Assembly: GCF_005845215.1 (NCBI RefSeq)
Contig: NZ_SPHO01000008.1
Location: 124,001 to 188,000, forward strand
Direction: 5' to 3'
DNA: 64,000 bases
DNA from: Clostridium sp. 1001271st1 H5
GTDB lineage: Bacteria; Bacillota; Clostridia; Lachnospirales; Lachnospiraceae
Notes under the pieces: generated by a model
Databases searched by the model: none
What the model saw: the letters and a program-made list of their open reading frames with translations, nothing else
What the model was told of the DNA's origin: nothing
Shown here: positions 25,123 through 34,364 of the stretch, piece by piece
How the letters are laid out: each line of letters starts with the position of its first letter
Position numbering within the stretch: the stretch's first letter is position 1
Translations under genes and position numbers: made by a program

Positions 25123-26259
25123 ATGGGCAGTCAGATGAAAAAGGAAGATTTGGCGTGGGCAGAGCAGGTATATGAAAAAATACGGTTAAAGATGTCCGCG
25201 GAGTGCAGCCGTATTGGCAGCCGTATACCGTATATTGCTGAAAATGGAGTTTATAAGGAAGACAAAGCAGCGACAGACATTGTCTGGTGGACCAACGGGT
25301 TCTGGCCGGGGCTTATGTGGCAGATGTACCATGCCGAGGGAGACGACGCGTATAGGAGGACCGCAGCGGAGGTAGAGGAAAAGCTGGACCGGGCATTTGA
25401 CATATATACGGGACTCCATCACGATGTAGGATTTATGTGGCTTCATTCCGCGGTGGCGGATTACCGGATTACGGGAAATGAGCGCTCTCTGGCAAGGGGA
25501 CTCCATGCAGCCCATCTGCTTGCAGGCAGATACAATCCCAGAGGAAAATTCCTCCGTTCCTGGAACAGGGACAGGGCCGGCTGGGTCATTGTGGACAGCA
25601 TGATGAATATTCCCCTCCTCTACTGGGCATCGGATGCCATTGGGGACCCCAGGTTCACCTATATCGCCATGGACCACGCAGACACGGTGATGCGGCATAC
25701 GGTCCGGGGGGACGGCTCCTGCAATCATATAATTGTACTGGACCCGGAGAGCGGGGAGCTTAAGGAAACACCGGGGGGACAGGGGTATGCCGCCGGTTCG
25801 TCCTGGTCCAGGGGACAATCCTGGGCAATATACGGGTTTGCATTGAGCTACCGCTATACCGGGAAGACGGAATATCTGGATACGGCAAAGAAGGTGGCCC
25901 ACTATTTCATGGCTGAAACAAACCGTACCGATGATGTGCCGCTCATTGATTTCAGGGCGCCTGCAGAGCCTGTTTACCGGGATACCACAGCCGGTGTGTG
26001 CGGGGCCTGCGGACTGCTGGAGATTGCGGAGCATGTGCCGGAATGCGAAAAGGAGTTTTACAGGGCAGGCGCCCTCAGGCTGCTGAAAGCCGTGGAAAGC
26101 AGATACTGCAACTGGGACACAGGGTATGACTCCATTGTGGCTATGGGCTCCGGCTCCTATGGAACGGAACATGACCGGCATGTGCCAATTATCTATGGGG
26201 ATTACTTCCTGGTGGAGGCAGTTCTCAGGCTTTTGGGAAAGGATGTATTGATTTGGTAG
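25123..26259 (+). CDS. ugl: GH88 unsaturated uronyl hydrolase
   Basis: 378 residues from ATG 25123, with AAGGAGGCAGG upstream. Matches glycoside hydrolase family 88, with an (alpha/alpha)6 barrel and the two key aspartates D101 (HHDVGF) and D158 (VDSMMNIPLL), near the positions of the catalytic pair in the Bacillus enzyme. These enzymes hydrate the unsaturated uronate of disaccharides left by polysaccharide lyases, releasing the amino sugar. There is no signal peptide, so it acts inside the cell, after PTS import. The neighbouring EIIA and EIIB/C/D genes fit chondroitin- or hyaluronan-derived disaccharides. Confidence 0.93.
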   Translation: MGSQMKKEDLAWAEQVYEKIRLKMSAECSRIGSRIPYIAENGVYKEDKAATDIVWWTNGFWPGLMWQMYHAEGDDAYRRTAAEVEEKLDRAFDIYTGLHHDVGFMWLHSAVADYRITGNERSLARGLHAAHLLAGRYNPRGKFLRSWNRDRAGWVIVDSMMNIPLLYWASDAIGDPRFTYIAMDHADTVMRHTVRGDGSCNHIIVLDPESGELKETPGGQGYAAGSSWSRGQSWAIYGFALSYRYTGKTEYLDTAKKVAHYFMAETNRTDDVPLIDFRAPAEPVYRDTTAGVCGACGLLEIAEHVPECEKEFYRAGALRLLKAVESRYCNWDTGYDSIVAMGSGSYGTEHDRHVPIIYGDYFLVEAVLRLLGKDVLIW

Positions 26260-26328
26260 ATTCTCCTTGCAAATACCCGGAAAAGGGCTTATAAGAAATA
26301 TAGGCACACCCGAGAGGAGGAATGGCGG

Positions 26329-27930
26329 ATGCTGCGTGCAATTCTGGCTGATGACGAGGCAGTTATATTAAAAGGTCTCAGGAAGCTGATTGACTGGGAA
26401 AAGATGGGCATACAGATTGTGGGCGAGGCCAGGGACGGAAAGGAAGCCCTGGAACTGATTGAACGGGTCAAGCCGGACCTGGCTGTATCGGACATTGCCA
26501 TGCCGGAACTGGACGGGCTGGATATGCTGAAGCGGATTGGAGAGATGGGGCTTTATACCAAGGTAATCTTTGTCAGCGGCTACCAGGAATTTTCTTATGC
26601 AAAAAGGGCGGTTAAATACGGCGCTGTGGATTATATCCTGAAGCCCGTGGAACAGGAAGAACTGGAGGCAGCCCTTAAGAAGGCAGTGGGTCTGGTGGAT
26701 GAGCAGAGCCGCCTTAAGCTTCTCGCCACGGAACAGGATGAAAGTGAACTGGCCCGTATTTTCCATAAAATAAACGGGAACCAGGAGTATGCCAGGCAGG
26801 ATTTATATGAGCAGTTCGAGGCACTGCACATTGACGTGGCCTGTAAGGAGTTTGTGGGGGCGGCCTTCCGCCTGTATTTTACAAAGTCAGGTCCCTCCAA
26901 TATCAAGATGCAGGAGCTGCAGAAGTTTTCCGCCTACAACCGCCTTCAGAAAAAGCTGGAGGAGGAAAAATGGGGTTTTGTCATCAGGAAGGACCTGAAC
27001 AACTGCTATGTGATATTTACCCTGGACCCCTCTGAGGATGCTAGGACTGTCCGAATCCGTACCCATAAACTGGCGGAAGTAATGACAAGCGGACAGCCCA
27101 TTGTGGTCAAGACCGGAGTGGGAGAGCGGATTGGGGAGATTGGAGCCCTGCAGCTGGCCTATAAGACCAGCCGGTTTGCCCTGGAGCTTTACTATTTTAC
27201 GGAAGAGGATGAGATATGGTATGATGATGTGGAACGCAGCTTCCTGGATTCCTTTGAGGATTACCAGAACTGTTATAAAAAGCTGATGGAAGGATTCCTG
27301 TCCAGGAAACCGTCCATTGACATGGAATTGAACCGGATTCTTATGGTTATCCGCAACCTGCATTTCGGGAACCGGTTTGCCGCCGTGAACCGCTGCATTC
27401 TCCTGATTACCGATGTCACAAAGGAGCTGATGGACAATTACCTGATTGACGGCTCCTACCGGCAGAAGGCGGAACAGGCTGCTGAGGAAATCCGTCTGAA
27501 GCCATTGTACCGGCAGGCCTGCCAGGTGATTACAGCCTGCCTTACAGACCTGTTTGAAACCGTAAAGGACGGGACGGGAAATACCAGCCAGAGCGAGGTG
27601 GCCAGAATCAAGCAGTATATCGGAGCGCATTACAGGGAGAATCTTACCCTGGAATCCATGGCGGCCTTTGCCAATATGAATCTCTATTATTTCAGCAGTT
27701 ATTTTAAAAAGAACACAGGACAAAACTTTAAAAACTATCTGACAGACATCCGCATGAAAGAGGCGGGCCGGCTTCTGGCCAATACGGACTGCAAGGCTTA
27801 CGAGGCAGCGGAGGCAGTGGGATATAAGAATGTCCGGCAGTTCAATGAAAATTTTAAGGGGAAATATGGGAAGAGTCCGAATGAGTACAGAAGGGAATAC
27901 CGGCCAAAGGGCCAGGGACAGAAAATATAA
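26329..27930 (+). CDS. YesN-like response regulator with AraC-type DNA-binding domain
   Basis: 533 residues. The receiver domain (1-125) has D8-D9, phospho-acceptor D55 in AVSDIAMP and the DYILKPV lysine; the middle region is long and undefined; the C-terminal AraC domain (about 425-525) ends in SPNEYRREY. GAGAGGAGG precedes the ATG. It forms a set with the binding protein and the YesM kinase encoded next, all in one operon inside the GH88/PTS locus. It therefore probably activates these genes when the glycan is sensed outside the cell. Confidence 0.94.
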   Translation: MLRAILADDEAVILKGLRKLIDWEKMGIQIVGEARDGKEALELIERVKPDLAVSDIAMPELDGLDMLKRIGEMGLYTKVIFVSGYQEFSYAKRAVKYGAVDYILKPVEQEELEAALKKAVGLVDEQSRLKLLATEQDESELARIFHKINGNQEYARQDLYEQFEALHIDVACKEFVGAAFRLYFTKSGPSNIKMQELQKFSAYNRLQKKLEEEKWGFVIRKDLNNCYVIFTLDPSEDARTVRIRTHKLAEVMTSGQPIVVKTGVGERIGEIGALQLAYKTSRFALELYYFTEEDEIWYDDVERSFLDSFEDYQNCYKKLMEGFLSRKPSIDMELNRILMVIRNLHFGNRFAAVNRCILLITDVTKELMDNYLIDGSYRQKAEQAAEEIRLKPLYRQACQVITACLTDLFETVKDGTGNTSQSEVARIKQYIGAHYRENLTLESMAAFANMNLYYFSSYFKKNTGQNFKNYLTDIRMKEAGRLLANTDCKAYEAAEAVGYKNVRQFNENFKGKYGKSPNEYRREYRPKGQGQKI

Positions 27931-27949
27931 GAAACGGCGGGAAAACGGC

Positions 27950-29224
27950 ATGGAAGCCAGAGAACCCCACAGCAGACCGGCCGGAGGGAGGATGTTCGCC
28001 AGCATCCTTCTTTCGGCTGTTTTCCTGCTTCTGATGACAGGATGCAGTCCCGGGGGGCCCTCTGCGCCCGGAGTCCGTCCGGAGGCAGAGGTAAAAATAC
28101 GGGTGGTCTGTTCCGCAGGGGACCTTAAATGGAAGAGCGGAATGGAGGACGTGGCAGAGGCTTTCATGGAGTCCAATGAAGATATCCAGGTGGAGCTGTA
28201 TTTTATGCCGGAAGTAAAGAACCAGACGTATGCGGAACGTCTTAAGGTGCTGGCTGCCCAGGAAGAATTAAATGATATCGTGGAACTGAGGGAGACAGGA
28301 ACCCTTGTGCAGGCAGGGCTTCTGGCACCCATGCCTGAGGAAGTGTATTCGCTGGTGGAGAACCCCCAGACCTTTGACGGCATATGCTATGGCGTTCCCA
28401 GGTACAGCACCACCCTGGGAATGATTTATAATGTGGATATATTTGAGAGGCTGGGACTTTCCGTGCCCAGTACATATGAGGAATTCCTCCAGGTATGCGG
28501 CACCCTTAAGGCTTCAGGATATGACGCCGTTGCTCTTGGGGCTGCCGATATCTGGCATATGAAGTTCTGGGGAAATTACCTGTTCTGCAATTACATTGTG
28601 ACAGAGGAGGGGCAGGTCTGCTGGACCAAAGAGAGGGTAATGGAGATGCTGGGGGATTTCCGCGGCCTGGCCAGCCGGGGTTACATTCATTCACGTTACA
28701 GGGCAGTGTCGGACAGTGAAACAGCCCAGGCCATATCCGCCAGACAGGCGGTTATGGTGTATACAGGGCCGTGGATGCTGTCGCAGATAGAGAACCTGAA
28801 TCCCCAGATTCGCCTGGGCTTCTTTTTCCTTCCGGGAAGGGACGGGACAGCCTATGCAATGGATGACAGCAATGTGGAATGGGGTATCTCGTCCGTGACC
28901 GCGGGGGACGAAAAAAAGATGGACGCGGCTGTCCGGTTCCTGCAGTTTTATTATTCCGAAGGCATCTATGAAACCATATTGGAAATCATGAACGGGGACT
29001 CCGTGACAGTCCGCCAGGTGTATATGCCGGATACGCCAAACCAGAGAATCATGAAAGCTGCTTATGAGAGAGAACCTGTGCATACGGAGCTTCTGGTGGA
29101 GGATGCCAGCTCGCCTGACGGTTTCATCACCTATTATGACCAGATGCTGATTGAGACCTTATGGGGCGGAAAATCAATTTCATCCCTGGCAGAAAATCTG
29201 TTGGAACGATGGGAGGAGCCATGA
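27950..29224 (+). CDS. orphan sugar-binding lipoprotein between YesN and YesM
   Basis: About 424 residues from ATG 27950; ATG 27992 directly at the signal peptide is also possible. A hydrophobic stretch ends in lipobox LMTGC, followed by a family 1 extracellular solute-binding protein (start region VKIRVVCSAGDLKWKSG, later GVPRYSTTLGMIYN). No ABC permease or ATPase gene lies anywhere near. Its stop overlaps the YesM start (ATGA), so it is coupled to the kinase rather than to a transporter. It may present the sugar ligand to the kinase's outer domain. Confidence 0.9.
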   Translation: MEAREPHSRPAGGRMFASILLSAVFLLLMTGCSPGGPSAPGVRPEAEVKIRVVCSAGDLKWKSGMEDVAEAFMESNEDIQVELYFMPEVKNQTYAERLKVLAAQEELNDIVELRETGTLVQAGLLAPMPEEVYSLVENPQTFDGICYGVPRYSTTLGMIYNVDIFERLGLSVPSTYEEFLQVCGTLKASGYDAVALGAADIWHMKFWGNYLFCNYIVTEEGQVCWTKERVMEMLGDFRGLASRGYIHSRYRAVSDSETAQAISARQAVMVYTGPWMLSQIENLNPQIRLGFFFLPGRDGTAYAMDDSNVEWGISSVTAGDEKKMDAAVRFLQFYYSEGIYETILEIMNGDSVTVRQVYMPDTPNQRIMKAAYEREPVHTELLVEDASSPDGFITYYDQMLIETLWGGKSISSLAENLLERWEEP

Positions 29225-31050
29225 TACAGAGAAGAAAAAGCATATTTTTCCGCCTGACCATATCCTTTGTACTGCTTGGACTGGCGCCTCTTCTGATTGC
29301 CGGCACAGTGCTGTTTGGCCGTTTCAGGGACAATATGGAACGGGTTGTTTTGGACGATATGGGGCGCATGGTGAGCTATGCAGGCAACAATGCAGAAGAA
29401 ATGGTGGAGGAATGCAGCGGCCTGACTAAGTATATCTATGATATTTCCACGGACGACGGGATGTTCCTGTACCAGATATTAAAATCCCCGGGCCTTCGCC
29501 AGGAAGAAAAGAAGATGAAAATCATTCTCCTTCTCAGCCAGATGCTGGACAAGGACAGCAGGCTGCGCACCGCTTATTTTAAGGACCAGAAAGGCAGGAT
29601 TTATTACGCTACCAGGAACACCCAGAAGGTACTGGATGAAGATGCATTCCGTTTTTGGACGGGAGAAGAGGACCAGGAGGAGAATTTCTCTGTTCTGTCC
29701 ACCCATGTGGATGACTATTTCCCGGATTCCAGAAATCAGGTCATCACGTTCCGGCGCAGTTATCAGGATATTACATCCTTTAAGACCATAGGCAGCTGTC
29801 TGGGCTATTTTTATATGGACATGGATATAAGCAAGCTGTCCTCCGTACTTTCGGACATTGATATGGGGCTAAATGAGTTTTTCTACATTATGGATGATAA
29901 GGGAATGTGTATTTACAGTGCTGATTCTGCCATGACAGGAAAACCGGCGGAAGGGATGGCATCCCTCCTTCCCTCCATGAACCAGGGGATGGGAAGCCTG
30001 CTTAAGGACGGAAAATACGTGGTCTATGACCGTCTGGAGCCGTGCGCCTGGACCGTGGCCGTGGAGGCCGGACGGGACCGGGTGCTGATGAATATGGAAA
30101 GTACAAAACAGTATATCACGGTATTCCTGGGCGCGGCCTTTCTGGTGCTCCTGTGTCTGTACTCTTATTTTCTGGAGCGGATTCGCAGGCCGGTGGAGCT
30201 TTTGGAGAGCGGGATGGCTGAGATTCAAAAGGGCAACCTGGAGACACGGATTGACGTGGGTGACAGGGAGGATGAAATCGGAGTCCTGGCAGGCGGGCTG
30301 AACGAAATGGCAAAAGAGCTGGAAGCCTATATCAAAAAGGTATATGTGGCCGAAATCCGGCAGAGGGATGCGGAGCTTACGGCCCTTAAGTCGCAGATAA
30401 AGCCCCATTATCTCTACAATACCCTGGAGGTCATCCGTATGACAGCCCTGGAACATGAGGATAAGGAGACAGCCAGGATGGTGGAAAGCCTGTCAAAGCA
30501 GCTCAAATACCTGATTGGCGTCAGCGGCGACATGGTTCCCCTGAAGCGTGAGATTGAAAATATAAGGGAATATTTCTATATCATGCGCATCCGCTATGAG
30601 AACAGGATTCAGTTGGAGGTAAGTGTGGATGAGGATGTGATGGAGGCGTCCATCATCAAGCTGAGCCTTCAGCCCATTGTGGAAAATGCAGTCAAACACG
30701 GGCTCAGGCCCAAGAAGGGGAACGGAACCGTGCGCATTGAGGCCCACAGGCAGGAAGGGCATCTGGAAGTGACCGTGATGGACGACGGGGCCGGCATGGG
30801 AGAGGAGACGCTTAAGAACCTGAATGACAGCCTGGGCCAGGAGGAAATGGGAGTACTGACAACAGACGGCTGGGAACATGTGGGCATCAAGAATGCCTAT
30901 GACAGAATCCGGAAGAACTTTGGACCGGAATACGGGCTGGAAATCATGAGCACAGAGGGGACGGGCACCATTGTGGTGTATACCCTGCCCCTGGTGTCTG
31001 ATGAGAGTGCAGGTAATGAGGGAGAGCAGGTTGAAATAGGGACATCCTAG
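29221..31050 (+). CDS. YesM-like sensor histidine kinase
   Basis: 609 residues from ATG 29221, with GGGAGGAG upstream. Two membrane helices (about 12-32 and 300-320) flank a large extracellular sensor region. A HAMP linker (about 320-375) leads to the His_kinase domain with H396 in QIKPHYLYNTLE, then the N-box VENAVKHG, DDGAGMG and a GIKNAYDRI end. The architecture is the usual YesM/LytS class that pairs with YesN. It is translationally coupled to the binding-protein gene and should phosphorylate the YesN regulator two genes upstream. Confidence 0.94.
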   Translation: MIQRRKSIFFRLTISFVLLGLAPLLIAGTVLFGRFRDNMERVVLDDMGRMVSYAGNNAEEMVEECSGLTKYIYDISTDDGMFLYQILKSPGLRQEEKKMKIILLLSQMLDKDSRLRTAYFKDQKGRIYYATRNTQKVLDEDAFRFWTGEEDQEENFSVLSTHVDDYFPDSRNQVITFRRSYQDITSFKTIGSCLGYFYMDMDISKLSSVLSDIDMGLNEFFYIMDDKGMCIYSADSAMTGKPAEGMASLLPSMNQGMGSLLKDGKYVVYDRLEPCAWTVAVEAGRDRVLMNMESTKQYITVFLGAAFLVLLCLYSYFLERIRRPVELLESGMAEIQKGNLETRIDVGDREDEIGVLAGGLNEMAKELEAYIKKVYVAEIRQRDAELTALKSQIKPHYLYNTLEVIRMTALEHEDKETARMVESLSKQLKYLIGVSGDMVPLKREIENIREYFYIMRIRYENRIQLEVSVDEDVMEASIIKLSLQPIVENAVKHGLRPKKGNGTVRIEAHRQEGHLEVTVMDDGAGMGEETLKNLNDSLGQEEMGVLTTDGWEHVGIKNAYDRIRKNFGPEYGLEIMSTEGTGTIVVYTLPLVSDESAGNEGEQVEIGTS

Positions 31051-31151
31051 AACCGGACAATCAAATATAGAGAGGATTTTTAGGGAAAACAGGCGGTCTT
31101 TTTAGATGGTAGGGCCAGGACGTTGAGACTGGAAAATCCTTGTGGTACCAT

Positions 31152-31192
31152 GGGTTCATCTTAAGGAAATACCTTTAAGATGGGCCCGTTTT
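31152..31192 (+). terminator. hairpin terminator or attenuator before EIIB
   Basis: Arms 31152-31166 and 31172-31187 pair over most of their length (one bulge, some G:U) around a 5-base loop and are followed by GTTTTG. It lies 35 bases before the EIIB start in a 176-base gap. The T run is short, so partial read-through or regulated attenuation is plausible. Confidence 0.55.
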
Positions 31193-31226
31193 GTGTATGA
31201 AAATGATGTTTCAGGAGGGAGAAAAA

Positions 31227-31721
31227 ATGATAAAGATGATGCGTGTGGATGACCGTCTGATTCACGGTCAGGTGGCAGTTATGTGGTCAAAGGAACTGGG
31301 GATACAGAGAATCATTGTTGCCAGCGATACCATTGCGGCCAATACCATACAGGTGAATGCGCTGAAGATGGCTGCCCCGGCAGGAGTAAAGGCAGCTATT
31401 CTGCCCATTGAAAAGGCAGTGGAGATATTAAAGGACCCCAGGGCGTCCCAGATGAAAATCCTTGTGATTTCCAATCAGCCCGAAGATTTGTTAAGGGTTG
31501 CAGAGCAGATTGGGGAACGCCCGGTACTCAACGTTGCAAATTACGGAAGGATTGGGGGCGGAGCCCTTTCTTCCAAGACAAAGGTGTCGGAATCCGTATA
31601 CGTGACGGATGCGGACCGGAATGTATTTGAGAGAATAGGGAATCTGGGGATTGAAATCATCCACCAGCCCCTGCCGGGAGACGGAAGACAGGATTTTATG
31701 AAGCTGTTAGGAGGGAGATAA
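31227..31721 (+). CDS. PTS mannose/sorbose-family EIIB component
   Basis: 164 residues from ATG 31227, with CAGGAGGGAG upstream. It has the EIIB(Man) start region with phospho-accepting H13 in DDRLIHGQV. It takes phosphate from EIIA (24687) and transfers it to the incoming sugar bound by EIIC/EIID. It is the first gene after the hairpin at 31152 and lies 3 bases before EIIC. Confidence 0.95.
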   Translation: MIKMMRVDDRLIHGQVAVMWSKELGIQRIIVASDTIAANTIQVNALKMAAPAGVKAAILPIEKAVEILKDPRASQMKILVISNQPEDLLRVAEQIGERPVLNVANYGRIGGGALSSKTKVSESVYVTDADRNVFERIGNLGIEIIHQPLPGDGRQDFMKLLGGR

Positions 31722-31724
31722 GCC

Positions 31725-32594
31725 ATGTTTATGAATGCATTGATTGTCGGACTTGTACTTATGTTTACCAAGTTTTTTGACTGGTGGGGCAACACCATGT
31801 TCCAAAGACCCATTTTCTGCGTGGCCATTCTGGGCGCCCTGCTGGGACATCCGGGGGAGGGAATTATCCTGGCTGCCCAGCTGGAGCTGGTGTTCCTGGG
31901 CAATGTCAGCCTGGGCGGCGTAATGCCCTCGGATTTTACCCTGGGCTCCATTTTCGGAGCTGCATTTGCCATTCTGCTGGGCAAGGACCTGGCCACGGCC
32001 GTTACCCTGGCCCTGCCCCTGGCTGCGCTGGGAACACTGCTCTATTCATCCATGAAGATTGTAGTCACTTCCCTTGTGCCCAGGTTTGAGAAGCTGGTTG
32101 AGGGCCGGAACATCAGGGGATTTAAGAGATTGTGGATGTTTCAGTTCGCTGGTTTCCATCTCTGCTATTTCCTGCTGGGCTTCATCTGTATCTTTGCAGG
32201 TACGGATGCGGTAAAGGCATTTGTGGAAATCATACCGGCATGGGTGCAGAAGTCCATGACGGTTGCATCCACCATGCTTCCCGCCCTTGGTATGGCGCTG
32301 CTGCTTAAATCGCTGTGGAGCAGGGAAATATGCCCGTATTACTTTCTTGGGTTCGGCCTTGGGGCATTTTTCTTCTACAATAACGTGACAGGCGCGGCTG
32401 TGGCGGACGGGACTGTGAAGCTTGCCAGTTCCTCCGTAAAGATACTGTCCCTGGTGCAGATTTCCTTTATCGGGGCAGCCATTGCGGCTCTGGTTATTTT
32501 CCGGGAACTGCAGAGGATCAAGGATGAGCAGAGGATGCAGAATGCATCGGCCAATCCGGTATTAGATGAAAGGGAGGACTTCTTCAATGATTAA
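31725..32594 (+). CDS. PTS mannose/sorbose-family EIIC component
   Basis: 289 residues, highly hydrophobic. It matches the sorbose/N-acetylgalactosamine EIIC family, with stretches such as LEGRN-type VEGRNIRGFKR and LGNVSLGGVMPSD. It is one of the two membrane subunits that carry the sugar. Its stop overlaps the EIID start (AATGATTAA), so the two are coupled. Confidence 0.94.
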   Translation: MFMNALIVGLVLMFTKFFDWWGNTMFQRPIFCVAILGALLGHPGEGIILAAQLELVFLGNVSLGGVMPSDFTLGSIFGAAFAILLGKDLATAVTLALPLAALGTLLYSSMKIVVTSLVPRFEKLVEGRNIRGFKRLWMFQFAGFHLCYFLLGFICIFAGTDAVKAFVEIIPAWVQKSMTVASTMLPALGMALLLKSLWSREICPYYFLGFGLGAFFFYNNVTGAAVADGTVKLASSSVKILSLVQISFIGAAIAALVIFRELQRIKDEQRMQNASANPVLDEREDFFND

Positions 32595-33459
32595 TACAAT
32601 GACGACAGGAGCGGATGCAGCCGTTACCATGAAGACAAAACTTACCCGCCGGCAGAGAAAACTTGTGGGCTCCATCTTCTGGAGGTCTATGTGGCTGATG
32701 TTCTGCACCTCTTATACGAAACAGCAGGGAACCACGTTTGGATGGACCATGATTCCGTATCTGGAGGATATTTACGGAAAGGAGACGGACGCCTTTTACG
32801 AGGCAATGTCCAGACATCAGGACTTCTTTAACACAACGCCCGGCATGTCCCCCTTTATTTTCTCTCTTGTGATTTCCATGGAGCAGGAGAGAAAGGCTGC
32901 CATGGATGCCGGAAGGGAGTTTGACGATTCCTCTATCGAAGCCCTTAAGGTTGCGCTGATGGGACCCTTTGCAGGAATTGGAGATTCCGTTTATTCAGGA
33001 GCTTTGAGAATCATTGCAACGGGAATCGGTCTTGGATTCGCACAGATTGGCTCCTGGATGGGACCTGTATTATTTGCACTGATTTATAATATTCCCAATG
33101 TGCTGATTCGCTATTTCGGAGCTGAATATGGTTTGAAGCTGGGAAGTACTTATATTGCAAATGCGCTGAGCTCAGGGGCGCTGAAGGCATTTACAAAAGG
33201 CTTTGCTGTTCTGGGGCTGATTATGACAGGAGCGATGACCGCCCAGTATGTGAGCTTTAAGACGACCTTTGTAGCTGACTTTGGCGGAGCTGCCTTCAAT
33301 CTGCAGGGCGTTCTGGACCAGATTATGCCGGGACTGCTGCCGCTGGCCATTACCATGGGTTCCTTCTTTTACCTGAGGAAGAAGAATAAGCCGGTCACCG
33401 TGCTGTTAGTCATGTTTGCGGCGGCAGTGGTGCTGACAGTGCTGGGAATTTGCGGCTAA
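32587..33459 (+). CDS. PTS mannose/sorbose-family EIID component
   Basis: 290 residues from ATG 32587, with AAAGGGAGGA upstream. Typical EIID features include the N-terminal amphipathic part (LTRRQRKLVGSIFWRSMWL), GMSPFIFSLVISMEQER, and GPFAGIGDSVYSG. The C-terminus is membrane-spanning. With EIIC it forms the channel of the presumed unsaturated-disaccharide PTS. Confidence 0.95.
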   Translation: MINTMTTGADAAVTMKTKLTRRQRKLVGSIFWRSMWLMFCTSYTKQQGTTFGWTMIPYLEDIYGKETDAFYEAMSRHQDFFNTTPGMSPFIFSLVISMEQERKAAMDAGREFDDSSIEALKVALMGPFAGIGDSVYSGALRIIATGIGLGFAQIGSWMGPVLFALIYNIPNVLIRYFGAEYGLKLGSTYIANALSSGALKAFTKGFAVLGLIMTGAMTAQYVSFKTTFVADFGGAAFNLQGVLDQIMPGLLPLAITMGSFFYLRKKNKPVTVLLVMFAAAVVLTVLGICG

Positions 33460-33524
33460 AGGAATGCATTGAATGACGGATGGTGTTGGTAAGTTAAAAT
33501 GTGATGTCGGGGTAATGTGGAAAT

Positions 33525-34328
33525 ATGGTTGATTTACTGTGTATTGATATAGATGGGACACTGCTTGACAGCCGTAAGGAGCTGCCCAGGGAGAATGTGG
33601 AGGCGGTGCGGTATGCGCTGGATAAGGGCGTGATTGTGGCTATTGCGTCCGGGCGTTCGGTTTCCGGGATAGAGCCGCTGCTTTTACAGCTGGGGATTGG
33701 CAGGTATGGGGTCTGCCTGAACGGAGGTCTGGTGCTGTGCGGGGAGGTTATTTACAGGGATACCATGGAGGAAGGCCTGGTCATGAAAATCATTGAGCAG
33801 GCGGAACGGTATGAAAGCCAGATTTTTCTTTCAGCGGCAGAATTTAATATTACCAATGGGGCTCTGTCGGGACATCTGATGGAATTGGTTGATAAGGGAA
33901 GCCTGCGTTCGGATTACCGTTACTGCCGGGATTATGATGAAATGCGGGCTGAAGCCCGCCGCCATAAGGATGAGATTATTAAGGTGGCTGTGAAAGAGAT
34001 TGATGAAGCGGATTTTGAGGGTCTTAAGAAGGCGCTTGTGGATATGGATTTGTTTCATGTGGCCAAATCAGATACCTATTTTGTGGATATTAACCCTAAG
34101 GATGGGAATAAGGGAAAGGGCGTGGCCGTGCTGGCCGCGCACCTGGGCATACCCATGGACAGGGTGATGTGTATTGGCGATAATGAGAATGATTTGGAGA
34201 TGGTGGGCATGGCTGGTATTGGCGTGGCCATGGGGAATGGAGTGGAGGAAGTCAGGTCGGCGTCCGTGTTCGTGACAGGGGATAATGACCATAAGGGGGT
34301 TGCCCAGGCAATTTACCGGTTTATCTGA
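33525..34328 (+). CDS. HAD-superfamily Cof-type phosphatase
   Basis: 267 residues of the Cof/YbiV type: motif I DIDGTLLDS at residues 6-14, a cap domain in the middle, and the late GDNENDLEM motif. These phosphatases act on sugar phosphates and related metabolites. It lies 65 bases after EIID with a weak ribosome site and 36 bases before the GH43 gene. It could dephosphorylate sugar phosphates brought in by the PTS. The specific substrate cannot be told from sequence. Confidence 0.92.
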   Translation: MVDLLCIDIDGTLLDSRKELPRENVEAVRYALDKGVIVAIASGRSVSGIEPLLLQLGIGRYGVCLNGGLVLCGEVIYRDTMEEGLVMKIIEQAERYESQIFLSAAEFNITNGALSGHLMELVDKGSLRSDYRYCRDYDEMRAEARRHKDEIIKVAVKEIDEADFEGLKKALVDMDLFHVAKSDTYFVDINPKDGNKGKGVAVLAAHLGIPMDRVMCIGDNENDLEMVGMAGIGVAMGNGVEEVRSASVFVTGDNDHKGVAQAIYRFI

Positions 34329-34364
34329 AAGTGCCGGTTTATTTGAAATGGAAGGAGAATTTGT

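Noticed and set aside
25186..26307. 373-codon minus-strand open frame opposite the GH88 gene
   Set aside because: Composition typical of a reverse-frame shadow; GH88 motifs on the plus strand are convincing.
26887..28383. 498-codon minus-strand open frame opposite the YesN and binding-protein genes
   Set aside because: Low-complexity, Ser/Pro/Leu-rich translation with no family match and antisense to two clear genes.
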